The translations under genes were made by a program, and so were the position numbers. Of a stretch of DNA of 64,000 nt, positions 39,001 to 53,345 are shown one piece after another. The stretch is from contig NC_079910.1 of assembly GCF_024868665.1 (NCBI RefSeq), forward strand, positions 10,910,000 to 10,973,999, given 5' to 3'. This DNA comes from Triplophysa rosa (lineage: Eukaryota; Chordata; Actinopteri; Cypriniformes; Nemacheilidae). The notes beneath the pieces were generated by a model. That model was not told where the DNA came from, ran no database searches, and saw only the letters and a list, made by a program, of their open reading frames with translations. Each line of letters opens with the position of its first letter. Within the stretch, counting starts at the first letter, position 1.

Positions 39001-39369
39001 CACATTCAAATGCCCTTTATTTGGCTACCGAAAGCATGAAAGACAACATATTCGGCAACACGAGCCAGCGTAATGTTTCAAACGCACACATCGTTTGCAA
39101 AAAGCTGTGAAGGTAACTTTAGGCAGGTAGCTATGTTTTATGACACATCCTCAGAGCAACCATAGCATTACAGCTAATGCGGAGTCACTCAACACTATTT
39201 CACTCCTGCGCGGCAACAAGTCAACAAACAAGTCCTGGCCTGACCTGTTTATGATGGATCCTATAAGCTGAGGTAGCTCTTTCGTTTCGAAAGCCGTGTA
39301 GGACGCTGATAAAAGTGGCCGTACGGCGGCGGTCCACTCAGGTTCTCCATCTCCTCCACTCGACGCCAT
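1..39369 (-). CDS. ubr4: ubr4, giant N-recognin E3 ubiquitin ligase (gene span, 3' end outside window)
   Basis: Translated exons match vertebrate UBR4 (p600) in order from the N-terminus to about residue 4,497. UBR4 is a cytosolic E3 ligase that recognises N-degrons through its UBR box and acts in proteasomal and autophagic quality control. The start ATG at 39369-39367 sits in a good Kozak context (AAG ATG G) and opens with [10 protein letters not shown], like the mammalian N-terminus. I placed 91 coding exons; every donor and acceptor phase agrees and the total (13,491 nt) is divisible by three. Exon blocks are listed separately. The gene leaves the window after the exon at 60-167, so the C-terminal module of roughly 690 residues (the conserved UBR4 ligase domain with the hemi-RING) is not visible. 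No frameshift or internal stop was seen in any exon. All introns read as GT-AG except one GC-AG at 12612. Introns hold many transposons. Confidence 0.97.
60..1251 (-). CDS. ubr4: ubr4 exons, residues about 4257-4497 (last visible exons)
   Basis: Exons 5' to 3': 1130-1251, 844-1041, 655-735, 486-573, 262-389, 60-167. They encode [100 protein letters not shown] and [20 protein letters not shown]. The last exon ends in phase 0 after [12 protein letters not shown] with donor GTAAGT at 54-59; the next exon lies to the left of the window. For the 60-167 exon I used the acceptor at 168-169 because it joins HLLT to VLLKLFSY as in mammals; reading further upstream is intronic. Confidence 0.95.
1336..4528 (-). 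CDS. ubr4: ubr4 exons, residues about 3690-4256
   Basis: Exons 5' to 3': 4403-4528, 4194-4322, 3769-4112, 3555-3645, 3387-3471, 3146-3273, 2932-3061, 2684-2841, 2486-2595, 2219-2360, 2038-2119, 1336-1509. Recognisable stretches are [80 protein letters not shown] and [20 protein letters not shown]. The junction between 2932-3061 and 2684-2841 gives PARCQDAASKP; this short segment differs from the mammalian protein and is the least certain junction of the block. The intron 1510-2037 contains a TTAA-flanked miniature element. Confidence 0.94.
1606..2002. mobile_element. TTAA-flanked miniature inverted-repeat element
   Basis: The ends are AAGGTCCAGT at 1606 and ACTGGACCT ending at 2002, mutual reverse complements. 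TTAA is present on both sides (1602-1605 and 2003-2006), the target signature of piggyBac-type elements. No coding capacity. It lies in the ubr4 intron 1510-2037. Confidence 0.6.
4618..5076 (-). CDS. ubr4: ubr4 cysteine-rich exons, residues about 3563-3689
   Basis: Exons 5' to 3': 4837-5076 and 4618-4756. They encode three paired CxxC knuckles: [19 protein letters not shown], then YQCHKC, then [20 protein letters not shown] followed by [15 protein letters not shown]. The spacing resembles zinc ribbons, so a structural zinc cluster is likely; that is inference from the cysteine pattern. The sequence is almost unchanged from the mammalian protein, suggesting strong constraint. The phase 2 junctions on both sides restore R and K codons exactly. 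Confidence 0.95.
5165..8402 (-). CDS. ubr4: ubr4 exons, residues about 2936-3562
   Basis: Exons 5' to 3': 8198-8402, 7984-8097, 7639-7848, 7394-7543, 7072-7299, 6909-6987, 6341-6553, 6062-6230, 5834-5978, 5640-5725, 5452-5539, 5165-5358. Diagnostic stretches include [80 protein letters not shown] and [18 protein letters not shown]. The exon 6341-6553 ends in a Ser/Lys-rich low-complexity tract that is variable in the family. Introns are short (about 70-350 nt), which is compact for this gene. No transposon was seen inside this block. Confidence 0.95.
8538..13606 (-). CDS. ubr4: ubr4 exons, residues about 2374-2935 (linker with acidic and Ser-rich tracts)
   Basis: Exons 5' to 3': 13390-13606, 12613-12676, 12330-12464, 12073-12247, 11854-11994, 11652-11773, 11462-11573, 11247-11377, 10177-10354, 9978-10082, 8796-8933, 8538-8706. 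Recognisable stretches are [40 protein letters not shown] and [14 protein letters not shown]. Exon 11247-11377 starts with an Asp tract ([13 protein letters not shown]). Exon 10177-10354 contains a helix resembling a ubiquitin-interacting motif ([16 protein letters not shown]). The next exons are Ser/Gly rich and probably disordered. The intron after exon 12613-12676 begins with GC instead of GT. A possible 33-nt microexon lies at 12986-13018 and was left out of the count. Confidence 0.93.
10363..10468. repeat. 69-bp tandem duplication beside a ubr4 splice acceptor
   Basis: A stretch of about 37 bases (ACAAACAGAGAGAAGAGG, then ATTACATAACAACCGCCTT) occurs at about 10363-10399 and again at 10432-10468, a 69-bp period. 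On the transcribed minus strand the copied stretch includes the pyrimidine tract just upstream of the acceptor of exon 10177-10354. Confidence 0.7.
10500..10752. repeat. palindromic miniature element (AGGGATAGTTCACCC family)
   Basis: Starts AAGGGATAGTTCACCCAAAAA and contains the family's ACTCACCCTCAT, GAACACAAACAAAGATATTT and, inverted, CAAAATATCTTCTTTTGCG. The two halves are imperfect reverse complements, as in the short inverted-repeat elements of teleosts (Angel type). The far end is decayed near GACAGAATTT. Confidence 0.6.
12870..12941. repeat. CA/CCCA-rich simple repeat
   Basis: Low-complexity tract made of CACACA and CACCCA units within the ubr4 intron between exons 13390-13606 and 12613-12676. 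A length-variable microsatellite by appearance. Confidence 0.85.
13865..19984 (-). CDS. ubr4: ubr4 exons, residues about 1772-2373 (beta-rich central region)
   Basis: Exons 5' to 3': 19814-19984, 19543-19725, 19206-19364, 18950-19102, 18496-18723, 18234-18391, 17966-18137, 17558-17759, 14179-14342, 13865-14081. The translation has repeated short beta-strand-like units such as [40 protein letters not shown] and [15 protein letters not shown], as expected for a WD-like propeller. It ends with a jelly-roll-like stretch ([20 protein letters not shown]) as in mammalian UBR4. The fold assignment is inference from sequence character and family knowledge. The 3.2-kb intron 14343-17557 is the largest in the gene and holds a DIRS-type retroelement remnant. 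Confidence 0.94.
14400..16660 (-). mobile_element. DIRS-type retroelement remnant (reverse transcriptase plus tyrosine recombinase)
   Basis: Lies in the ubr4 intron 14343-17557. On the minus strand, decaying pieces occur in element order. Around 16300-16600 is reverse transcriptase ([20 protein letters not shown], then [20 protein letters not shown] and [20 protein letters not shown]). Around 15900-16060 is a downstream part ([20 protein letters not shown]). From about 15440 to 15720 is the recombinase N-terminus ([19 protein letters not shown]). From 14870 to 15460 is the catalytic domain ([20 protein letters not shown], then [18 protein letters not shown]). Several frameshifts and stops interrupt it. 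Near the 3' end a core CTGAAAGCACTAGTGGAA occurs twice in direct orientation (about 14438 and 14668), as expected from DIRS split repeats. Non-functional. Confidence 0.75.
16596..16835. repeat. 240-bp palindromic element inside the retroelement
   Basis: The left arm starts CATTGACAACGCTATTAACG and the right arm is its near reverse complement, ending TAGCATTGTCAATG. Both arms contain GATAATGTCTAACATC and GAGAGGCTTGTTTT on opposite strands. The arms are about 70-90 bp. It sits exactly where the reverse transcriptase reading frame of the DIRS remnant breaks off, so it probably inserted there. No clear target duplication was found. Confidence 0.6.
16845..17110. repeat. dispersed cyprinid-type repeat
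   Basis: Contains the stretch from ACGCATCGATTCGCTTCAG through TATTATAACTCCGACTGC to AAGGGTGAGTATAACATGG and ends near TATCCCTTA. The right end resembles the GGTGAGTAAAT...AACTATCCCT ends of the palindromic miniature elements elsewhere in the window. I recognise it as a common fish repeat from memory only; no boundaries were proven. Confidence 0.4.
17415..17490 (+). repeat. tRNA-derived SINE fragment
   Basis: Has a box-A-like TAACTGGTAAAGCATGG followed about 25 bases later by a box-B-like GGTCATGGGTTCAAACC, the spacing of an internal RNA polymerase III promoter. It does not fold as a complete tRNA gene, so a SINE head is more likely than a functional tRNA. Confidence 0.5.
18814..18903 (-). 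other. 90-nt near-perfect intronic hairpin
   Basis: Two 40-nt arms starting AGTTCTCACTGTGTATA on both strands pair with only three mismatches around a 10-nt loop. It lies in the ubr4 intron between exons 18496-18723 and 18950-19102 and would be transcribed with the gene. The size and loop resemble a microRNA precursor, but a tiny inverted-repeat transposon is equally possible. No target duplication was seen. Confidence 0.6.
20065..21015 (-). CDS. ubr4: ubr4 UBR-box zinc finger exons, residues about 1621-1771
   Basis: Exons 5' to 3': 20945-21015, 20709-20856, 20065-20298. Together they encode the UBR box that binds type 1 and type 2 N-degrons. It runs from [19 protein letters not shown] through [13 protein letters not shown] to [20 protein letters not shown], then [14 protein letters not shown]. 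All the family's zinc-binding Cys and His positions (C..C, C..C, H..H, CDCG) appear to be present. The following exon is a Ser/Lys-rich linker ([19 protein letters not shown], then [12 protein letters not shown]) leading to the propeller region. Phase 2 junctions join all three cleanly. Substrate recognition maps here; ubiquitin transfer is encoded beyond the left edge. Confidence 0.97.
21148..23804 (-). CDS. ubr4: ubr4 exons, residues about 1217-1620
   Basis: Exons 5' to 3': 23647-23804, 23368-23574, 23125-23226, 22938-23038, 22469-22856, 21421-21484, 21148-21339. Diagnostic stretches are [60 protein letters not shown], and [20 protein letters not shown]. The block ends with an acidic linker ([20 protein letters not shown]) immediately before the UBR box. 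For the 23368-23574 exon the acceptor at 23575-23576 is the only one keeping frame; another AG a few bases downstream would shift it. The intron at 21485-22468 carries a complete hAT-type element, as does the upstream intron 23805-25384. Confidence 0.95.
21670..22369. mobile_element. hAT-type non-autonomous element with 8-bp target duplication
   Basis: Ends are TAGGGCTGTCACGATTAT and its inverse ATAATCGTGACAGCCCTA. The 8-bp direct repeat GTTCTATG flanks it at 21662-21669 and 22370-22377, the hAT hallmark. There is no coding sequence in the 700 bp. Located in the ubr4 intron 21485-22468. Confidence 0.85.
23859..25347. mobile_element. 1.5-kb hAT-type element with 8-bp target duplication
   Basis: Ends are TAGGGATG(A)GCA and the inverse GTGCACATCCCTA. 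The direct repeat GTGGATTT is at 23851-23858 and 25348-25355. No transposase frame is recognisable, so it is a non-autonomous or decayed copy. It nearly fills the ubr4 intron 23805-25384. Confidence 0.85.
25385..30011 (-). CDS. ubr4: ubr4 exons, residues about 564-1216
   Basis: Exons 5' to 3': 29824-30011, 29258-29414, 28004-28089, 27738-27907, 27280-27559, 27068-27200, 26865-26944, 26641-26769, 26330-26494, 26101-26223, 25779-26008, 25569-25687, 25385-25482. The first has a proline run (PPPPPPLPP) after [11 protein letters not shown], as in mammalian UBR4. Later exons contain [47 protein letters not shown] and [10 protein letters not shown]. Family knowledge places this in the N-terminal helical-repeat half of the protein. 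No zinc or catalytic motif is present. A short stretch in the 27068 exon (residues near 870) is less conserved and lies in a family-variable loop. Confidence 0.95.
28184..28885. mobile_element. Harbinger-like non-autonomous element (TTA target)
   Basis: Ends are AGGGCTTTTCACACTTG and the inverse GTGTGAAAAGCCCT, flanked by TTA at 28181-28183 and 28886-28888. A 3-bp TWA duplication is the PIF/Harbinger signature. The interior is rich in repeats of CCCGGGTT/AACCCTGG type and non-coding. Confidence 0.7.
28895..29201 (+). repeat. teleost dispersed repeat with the GCTTTGGATAAAAGCG tail
   Basis: Begins near GTCCTGTGGTGGAATGAACT and ends with AAGTCGCTTTGGATAAAAGC followed by GTCTGCCAAACGAATAAATG, a motif repeated across teleost genomes. 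A short inverted copy of the tail is at about 51849-51890. Confidence 0.55.
29485..29771. repeat. palindromic miniature element, second copy
   Basis: Begins near TTACCCAAAAATGAAAATTC and ends near GGGTGAGTAAATGG, GACAGAATTTTTC and GGGTGAAATGTCCCTTA. The halves are imperfect inverted copies. It lies in the ubr4 intron 29415-29823. Confidence 0.6.
30516..31057. mobile_element. TTAA-flanked miniature element (AGGGGTCATATG ends)
   Basis: Ends are AGGGGTCATATGAC and the inverse CATATGACCCCT. TTAA occurs at 30512-30515 and 31058-31061, as expected for piggyBac-type insertion. No coding capacity. In the ubr4 intron 30012-31964. Confidence 0.75.
31297..31788. mobile_element. TTAA-flanked miniature element (AGCTGCAATCTG ends)
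   Basis: Ends are AGCTGCAATCTG and the inverse CAGATTGCAGCT, flanked by TTAA at 31293-31296 and 31789-31792. Non-coding. It lies only 239 bp from the preceding TTAA element in the same ubr4 intron. Confidence 0.75.
31965..39369 (-). CDS. ubr4: ubr4 exons, residues 1-563 (N-terminal helical region)
   Basis: Coding exons read on the minus strand, 5' to 3': 39245-39369, 37148-37245, 36929-37032, 36695-36824, 33935-34074, 33744-33846, 33481-33622, 33270-33394, 33072-33196, 32930-32989, 32656-32837, 32400-32499, 32174-32311, 31965-32082. The translation carries hallmark UBR4 stretches such as [47 protein letters not shown] and [13 protein letters not shown]. This part of the family is built of helical (armadillo-like) repeats and has no catalytic motif. 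The last exon is Ser/Asp/Glu rich ([17 protein letters not shown]). The first intron (37246-39244) and the intron at 34075-36694 are the longest here and carry transposon copies. Confidence 0.95.
34844..35086 (+). pseudogene. possible hAT transposase fragment with BED-finger-like start
   Basis: An open frame begins [20 protein letters not shown] followed by [12 protein letters not shown]. The W-Y-FEF-VKGKN pattern resembles the start of the BED zinc finger of hAT transposases, but the expected CxxC and HxxxxH residues are missing. The frame ends after 80 residues. It is antisense to ubr4 within the intron 34075-36694. Confidence 0.4.
35380..35520. repeat. right end of a fish DNA transposon (ACTTGCCCAACACTGG)
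   Basis: The stretch with AACGAGTAATGTAACGAGTA, then GGAGTAATCAGTAATTTAAT, ending CAGAGTAACTTGCCCAACAC, looks like the terminal part of a common fish hAT-like repeat. No matching left end was found nearby, so it may be the surviving end of the same element as the fragment at 34844-35086. Confidence 0.4.
35821..36276. mobile_element. hAT-type miniature element with 8-bp target duplication
   Basis: Ends are TAGACATGTGCCTGGTTAA and the inverse TTAACCGGGCATATGTCTA. The direct repeat GTCACAAT is at 35813-35820 and 36277-36284. No coding sequence. In the ubr4 intron 34075-36694. Confidence 0.85.
37473..37793. repeat. palindromic miniature element, third copy
   Basis: Runs from GTGATAGTTCACCCCAAAATT to GTGTGAACTATCCCTT. 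The centre has ACCCATTCACTTGCATTGG facing AGTGAATGGGTGCCGG, so a long hairpin is possible. It is inside the first ubr4 intron. Confidence 0.65.
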
Positions 39370-40732
39370 CTTGAGATTCTTCTGAATTAGAAGCTAGGAG
39401 CGGAAATGAGGTTAATCATCAGGCACCAAATAACAGGAAGTGTAGTCAGAAATAAACATGAAAAGTCTAGTGTGCGGTAACGTTGATAAAGGACATGTAG
39501 TTATATTGATACACATGCTGTGGTCATGAAAGAAAATTCAGCGCTTTCAGGTAAATTTGACTTTCTAATCAATTTACAAAGCTAGCTAATAGTATCATAA
39601 ATCTAAAACAATACAAAATAGCAGCAACCAAAATACATTTGACTAGTATTTTGCAACTGGAGTTTTTATAGTTTCAATAAAATTCAAGAGTCAACAATTA
39701 AGAATGGGCCATCTTTATTATTGGTTAAAGGGGAAAAACAAATAAATTAATGCAGAAACAGCAGATTTGACACCAATTCAATTGTCCATCCTGGTGTTAC
39801 AAATATCATTAAACGATTTTTCTGACATCATTTAATTTCCAGCAGAGGAAATTTCTTGCGAAATTGTTAAAGCATATAAACAGGCATGTAATTTACCAAA
39901 TCAAACAAAAGGAGTGGACACATTTGACATTAGTAAATCATAAAGGATCTGTAACAAGAACAAGACAAAATCAAAGTATGATATGGCATATTAGGATCAA
40001 GTAAGAAAATCGGCTTCAAACCATCCAGTGCATGTGACATACCACAAAATAACTATAAAAGACTATCCAAATGGTTAAGAACCTTCATTAATGTACAAGA
40101 GAAAACAATCCAAGCATCTTCTGAAATTTCAGTTCTTATGTGCACTTGTATTTGCCCAGTAAAACCCTTGCCACACAACCCTGTACATTAGTTAATACAT
40201 TTCCTAAGAGTTTAATTATTTATTTATTTATATCTATTCAAAATCCAATCACTTCACTGGATGGCGTCCCTTTGCAATTAACTCATCAATATTCATTCTG
40301 AAAATACACCTAATCCATCCATCAAGCCTCCCAATAAGCAGACTCATCGCACCATGAAATGTTAAAGTAAAACATATACAGAGGGGCATCCGAGATGTTT
40401 TGTTTCTAATTATGTTATATCTTGCAAGTCTACTAAAATCATGTTACCTCGAAAGGCACAATAAATAAACAAATTAGACAGTCAACTGTTGGGGGGAGGG
40501 GATGACCTACATCATTACGTCTCTCTGAATAGGGAAAAACTATCATGGCCTTCTATGCACTTACACTCAAATGACCACAAGATCTCCAAGACAGCTGGTT
40601 GCAAAAAATACACCAAACTTATCAAATGATCTTGCAGTCTTGACATGGTCACCAGCTTGTCTCCTGCCATCAATGTGTCAACCACATTGCAGTGAGGACG
40701 AGAGCGAAGTCAATAGGCCATTAGGATGAGTC
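39370..40732. other. emc1-ubr4 intergenic stretch (emc1 3' UTR and ubr4 promoter)
   Basis: No protein-coding exon was seen. On the minus strand the left part should hold the ubr4 promoter and 5' UTR, and the right part the emc1 3'-untranslated region. Possible emc1 polyadenylation signals (AATAAA on the minus strand) occur at about 40220-40229 and 39714-39719; which one is used cannot be told from sequence. The short distance means emc1 transcription would end close to, or inside, the ubr4 promoter. Confidence 0.6.
39433..39442 (-). promoter_or_regulatory. candidate ETS-type promoter site upstream of ubr4
   Basis: The plus strand reads ACAGGAAGTG, a close match to the ETS-family core (GGAAGT), 64-73 bases upstream of the ubr4 start codon. 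A second GGAA core (GCGGAAAT) lies at about 39400. ETS sites near the start are common in housekeeping promoters. No TATA box was noticed. This is a motif match only. Confidence 0.35.
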
Positions 40733-47634
<6,902 letters not shown>

Positions 47635-48681
47635 TGCTGCAAAGGAATAATTCCCACAATGCCGTGCGGCAAAGGACCCGAACAGCTAACTGTTAAAACA
47701 AACAAACAATGTAAATGTATTATTTTCATCGTATAGGATGTTTTATTTCAGTATACAAAAAATATATAGTAAAGGTCATCTATATTACATATTTTAGAGG
47801 GCTTGAGCGTCTGCTCCAACATTTATGATCAGGCACTCGCGCGCGTTACCTATAGACAGTAGGCTTTTTAAACGTTCACCTGTTCTACTTGTTCTCTTGC
47901 GTGTCTTGTTTAGGATATCATTTGCTTCGGTAAACAACGTATATTCATTAAGGTTTAAAATATTTGTCCTGATTGAAAATGTTAGTGCGTTTATAATTTA
48001 CAGTTAGTTTACAGTTCAGTGCTCCTAAAGTACGGTTAATGCCGTTAGATGGCAGCAAATAGCTACAAAAATGCTTTCACTGCTTACAGCGTTTTAGTTC
48101 ACTTTTAGGCAGGTGTATTTGGGTTTCTCAGTATTTGTTTAAGTATACTTGTGTTTTGTTTGTTTTGATAAAGTTATTTCTAAAATAATTTACAAAGCAA
48201 TTGATTCAACTCTACTTTTCTTTTTATTCTGCATAACATGTTTGTTTACAATTAATACGTTTGCAATGTAGTGTTAATGAGCCAAAACGTAAGATATAAT
48301 AATTTAATTTAATAAATATTTGCACAGGATGGATTGGACGATCATTTATCTACATCTTTTCAAATAAATTTGCACATCATTACAAAAACCTTTCACAAGA
48401 TTTCAAAGGTATGTGCCCACCACCCCTGCTCTATGTATGCTACACTATAAATGTGATCAGTTTGCATAAACGTTCACAAGAACTTCTTCAGGCACTTGAT
48501 CCTACTCATCCTTTTTTATAGAGTATCAATGAAATAGACTGAACATTCGCACTTGGATGTGTTGTCAGATTTTGGGACATGCACAAGAATAGAATATTCA
48601 CATGAATTCTGAATAGAATTCACATTAAATGAGCCTAGACCATTATTTTGTCATTGTCCTTAAGGCCAAATGTTTGCCCAG

Positions 48682-49617
48682 TACAAGAGACAGCTGAGAA
48701 ACAGCCTTTCACACGTATGGTAAAGGTGTGTAGGCAAAGCAGCACAGATCAGGCATGGGGTATGCACTATGAGAGGAGGTAAGTGTTCATTTGATTAAAG
48801 TGATTGAACGACATATTAAAGAACCAGTGCATCTTTGGATCTTTATTTTGCTTCTACATATCCTAAAACAACTATAGCCTTATAGTGTTCACTGTGCAAT
48901 TTATAAAGTGTGCATTTGATAAGAAATTAGGCATTCTTCGTTCACAATTAAGGTGTTGACATGAACAATTTTACCAACATTTTAGTAGTTTTTTGAAAGT
49001 CTACCCCAGACTTGCTGTAGCGTTACAAAACAGAGTTTTCTCTGTCCCGGGACACATAGTGAGAGACACTATCAATAGCCTTTACCCAAACAGCCATTTC
49101 TCAATGGCACACCTTTCAGAGCTGGCCAACTTCTATCCTCTTTTGAGAATGGGCAGAGGGCAGAGAAAGACAGCAGTTGGAAACTGATCCTATTGTTGAG
49201 AGACGATGGTTATTAAGGGTCTCGGATGCTTCAGGATTCAAAAGGAAGCTCACGGCTCCCAAAGCCATCAACCCCTCTGCAATTATGGAAGATTGTTGAA
49301 TAGCCCTCATGGAACAGACACTGAACATGCCAAATGTTGCCATTGCACCGAACAAATGCTGAACTAATTGGGGTTTAGGGCAATCAGGTTTTTTACAAAA
49401 TGCCCTCAGATTGGCTCCAAAGCTCTTTATAATATACAATGAAGAACAAAGTTTCCATGTTGTTTGATTGAATTTGCTTGTTTTACAGTAATCACATCTT
49501 TTTGCAGGACTGCCTGCTACATAGGCTACAGACAGGTCTTCAAACATAACTTCAAGACAACATACAAATGCTGTCCTGGATGGTCTCAGCTGGATGGAGA
49601 GGCAGGCTGCCTTCAAC
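48682..49617 (+). CDS. two EMI-domain exons of a MEGF6-like gene (partial)
   Basis: Exon A is 48682-48778 (acceptor ..GCCCAG, donor GTAAGT) and reads QPFTRMVKVCRQSSTDQAWG then MHYERR. Exon B is 49508-49617 (acceptor TTTTTGCAG, donor GTAAGT) and reads TACYIGYRQVFKHNFKTTYK then CCPGWSQLDGEAGCLQ. They join in phase 2 to give ERRTACYIGYRQV, which matches the C-terminal half of the EMI domain of MEGF6, including the signature CCPGW....GC. Exon B ends in phase 1, as expected before EGF exons. Compared with MEGF6, exon A seems to lack some of the usual cysteines. No signal-peptide exon upstream and no EGF exon downstream was found, so this is either the start of a gene with very long introns or a remnant. 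Confidence 0.6.
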
Positions 49618-52600
49618 GTAAGTGTTGCACACTCAGTTCTGACTGATAACACATCTGAACGTAAAACTGTGGAGTACATTACTGGCTTAGATTATGATTA
49701 ATGACATCCCTTACTTCCCACCGTCTCAGTGAGAGGAATTTTGGCTTTGTTGCCACAGTTGATCACATATAGGCTTTTTATCAGATACTCATTTTAAGAG
49801 CAGAAACATATAAATAAGGAATCAAGAAGTTCCAATATGTGTAGTTTACTAAATCCATTGGCACGTGTGAATTAAAATACTTAAGCTCATTCAATGTAAA
49901 GGGGCTTTAAAATTCTGTAGAACAGTATTCAGTCCAGTATACTGTTTTCTGTTTCAGTTAATGTACACTTTTCTTTGGGGCGAGATTAAATTTGCTTTGA
50001 TGGACTTCTAACCCCTGTTATCAGAATGTGTGAAGTCATCCTAAACAGCTTGTTACTTAATTTTTGCATCCTTTGGATTTCTCAGTCTGCACATTGTGCT
50101 TTACTCATTTTGCTAAATTGCTTAGTATTACCTCCAGGTGCATCACTAGAACATAACCACTCTAAGGTCTAAGCAGGGCTGATGGTGCAGTTAAACCTCT
50201 CTTCTTACACAACAGGCCCTGTGTTCCCTTATGAAAAGTTCTGTGAAAGTGCATGTGAGAATAAAGTCCTGGAACACAGTCAGGGCTCCCTGTGAAGTGA
50301 TTTAGAGCGGGTCTCTGGAGGGTTCGCGGGTCCTTCTGCACAGCTGCATTGTCTGTGTGGGTGGGAAAATCTAGCAGGTTACCAAAGACCTGCTGGCTGC
50401 TGCAGAAATGTTAGATGGGGTAACAGCCTGCTGTGTCCCGAGCCCAAGGATTAAAAAGCCAACTATGCGCACACACATGCTGCCGGAAGAATATTATAAT
50501 ATTTAGAAAATTACACACTGACACTAATCAGAAACGTAACTAGTGGTGATATAGGAAAAAACAATGAGACAGGAGAACATAATATGAGACAGGAAAACAT
50601 AAGGATGTTGATCTTTGTTCTTAAATCCAAAACCATGTGTGGTACGGTCTCTACTGTAATGGGTCAAATTCTAGATCACTCGTTTAGAAAGTGTAGTTTA
50701 GAAAGTAACACTTTAGACATTTAAATAACAACTCTGCTGCTGTTTTAGATGAAGGTTTCTAAAACTGTCATGCTTGCTTCCAACCTCCAGCTTGCATGTT
50801 TTGGACAGTTCCTTAAAACAACGGAATAAAAAATTGTAAGGTCAGAAAGATGCATTCTGAGCAACAACACCTGCCTGTTGTTGTGAAAGACTCAGTGAAT
50901 GTGTAATGGAATGAACCTGTCAAATTTCTATATTTTCTGATAGAAATGTGCAAGTTGTTGGCCTGTGCAAAACTTATAACACACTAGTCAGAAGAGCTGA
51001 AAAATAGTTTTGAGGATCAGAGTTGAGGAGAGTTTGGTATAGATCGTGCAGCTGCAGTATTCTATCACATATCAGACATCAGACAGACATCGTCACACTG
51101 CAAGATAAGTTTTGGCTACATGTCAGAAAGGATCATCAACAACTGGCCAATAGTAAATCCCAAAATCCCAGTTCTCATGTTTGCCAAGTGCTTAATCAAG
51201 AATCATGCTGCTTTTGTGTCTTTTCTTGTCCATTTGTCTCGAAGAACATTTGAGATTTGTGTTCTTCAGGTGGTAGTGCAACAAAAGCCCTTTTTAAAAA
51301 AACTATGGAATTACTGTTTCGTTTATGAGGTACAGGAATTCAATCTGTATGTGATAATTCATGACACTGTAAGGCAAGACCTATATGAGGCATGTAATAG
51401 GTTTTGTCATGTTTGGAAATTTTTCACAAATATTTTAAAGCTTGACACGCTGTTCAGTTACTTAAAACACAAGCTTCAGTAACTCATTTAACTTTGACTC
51501 TAAGTGATTAGAATGCTAATATCATTCTTCAACTGAAAGACATGAAAATTACATTATGAGCTTTCTTACATCAAGAAAATGTTTGAATTTTGAGACAAAT
51601 TAGATGAAACTTTTACATTACATTACTGCTTTTTTGCTCTGTAGCTTCACCTAAGCCAGAAGTCGAATGTGTAACTGTTCTGAAAAGATCTGTAAGCTCG
51701 TCCAGAACACACACCAAGTACTAAGTTCACACCATGACTTTTTTAGGTATACTTTTCAGGTAAATCCAATAGAGAATACAAGAAATAAGGAAGGCATCCA
51801 TGGGACAGTATATTAATAAAGCATAGTAGAAATTCACATTTACATGTGGCAGACACTTTTATCCAAAGCGACTTACAAATGAGGCAGAATTGAATTCTTT
51901 CATGATCTTATTCGTTTTCTTTGGGTCTTGTGTAGCAGCACATATACATAACATATCAGCGTGTGGTGCCCAAGACTGTCAGGTATGATCTTGATGTGGT
52001 GCCCTCAAGAGACATAGTGAAATGTACATAAAAAGCTGTGAATGTAATTTGTAATGGACATTATTATGAAAGTGATGCTTTGTCTCTTGTGTTATTTTCA
52101 ATGACCTATGCTGAACTAATGGTTTTAACATTCTGGTGCTTGAGGTTGTTTAAAATTTGGGCTTTGAATTTGGAAAATGTCTGGTATGACATTTTCTAAA
52201 GAGTTGGTTCAGGTGCAGTGGTGTACTGGATGAAGTAAACTTTTAGTGGTTTGAGTCCTTGCATCAGCTTATATTGATACAAGTATACTTGAGTAAAGAG
52301 CACTTTTAAATTTTCTGTGCCCATGTGGGCAAAAGATCACAGGAGCCCTGTATAAACTGAGACTTATCTCACCAAATTCACTTTGTTGTTTATAGATCAG
52401 TTCTTTTGGGCAAATTCAGGCCCAGAAACTTTTTTAAAGCTCGGTTGTCGTGTTGAGAGCTTTATCAGTAGCTACACAAACACCCTGTCATTCCTGAAAG
52501 AGGTGGCCATCGGCCAGACTTCCTGAAGCACTTCAGCCTGCCTCATTTATCTCTATCAGCAGCAGCTCCCATTCTAAATATTTAGATAAGATCAGGACAG

Positions 52601-53345
52601 AGAACTGACAAGGAAATAATCAAAGCAAATATAATTAGATATGTAATGGCTCAGTTCAATTACTGAAGATGTCTTGGGCTGTGCTGTTGGTAGTAAACAC
52701 ATGTTCTGTTCATTAAACTGATATTGGCTTCTTTCCTGAATGACAATGAATCTCAGATGTGTGATTAGGCCAATTACTTAAAAGGTTTTGTTGTTGTAGT
52801 AGAACAAATCTTTTTAAGTTGTCAAGCTACTGGAAAATGCAACAAAAGTGATACCTAATCAGTGGGGCTGTTAGTTTGAGATGTTAAAGGAACAGTTCAC
52901 CCAAATGAAAAGTCTGTCTTCATTTACTCACCCTTAAATTGTTCCAAATCTGAATGAATTTCTTTGTTCTGTTGAACACAGAGAAATATATTTGGAAGAA
53001 TGCTTGTAACCAAACAGTTCTTGGCCACCATTGACTACCATAATAGGAAAAATGGCTTCATAAATTTCTTTGTTCTGTTGAACACAAAAGAAGATATTTT
53101 GAAGAATGTAGGAAAGCAAACAAGCTTAATACGCTGGGTAAAATAAAAGCATTAAAATGACATGTCAAAATTTAAGTTTACGTAAAACATATGAGCATAT
53201 CAACTTGATGTATTTCTGGGTCAACATCTGCTTAACAAACAAAAAACATCACTTTTGATATTTAAAAATTACCATGGTTTTATTATAACCAAAACTGTAA
53301 GAACGAGATTTGTTTGATTTCACTAGCCATAGCCTCATTTATGTA
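49618..53345. other. long non-coding stretch after the EMI exons
   Basis: I saw no exon with EGF-like cysteine spacing on either strand and no long conserved frame. It contains an inverted teleost repeat tail (GGCAGACACTTTTATCCAAA, about 51849-51890) and the incomplete palindromic element at 52885. The open frames present have no recognisable similarity. Confidence 0.5.
52885..53130. repeat. palindromic miniature element, fourth copy (incomplete)
   Basis: Starts AAAGGAACAGTTCACCCAAA and contains ACTCACCCTTAAATTG. An internal block (AAATTTCTTTGTTCTGTTGA) is duplicated at about 52958 and 53060. The opposite terminal sequence was not found. Confidence 0.55.

Noticed and set aside
49116..49679. 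187-codon minus-strand open frame
   Set aside because: It is antisense to the EMI exon B, has no recognisable similarity and no splice or codon support.
51023..51482. Two overlapping plus-strand frames of 76 and 120 codons
   Set aside because: No family resemblance, biased low-complexity composition and no splice context; taken as chance frames.
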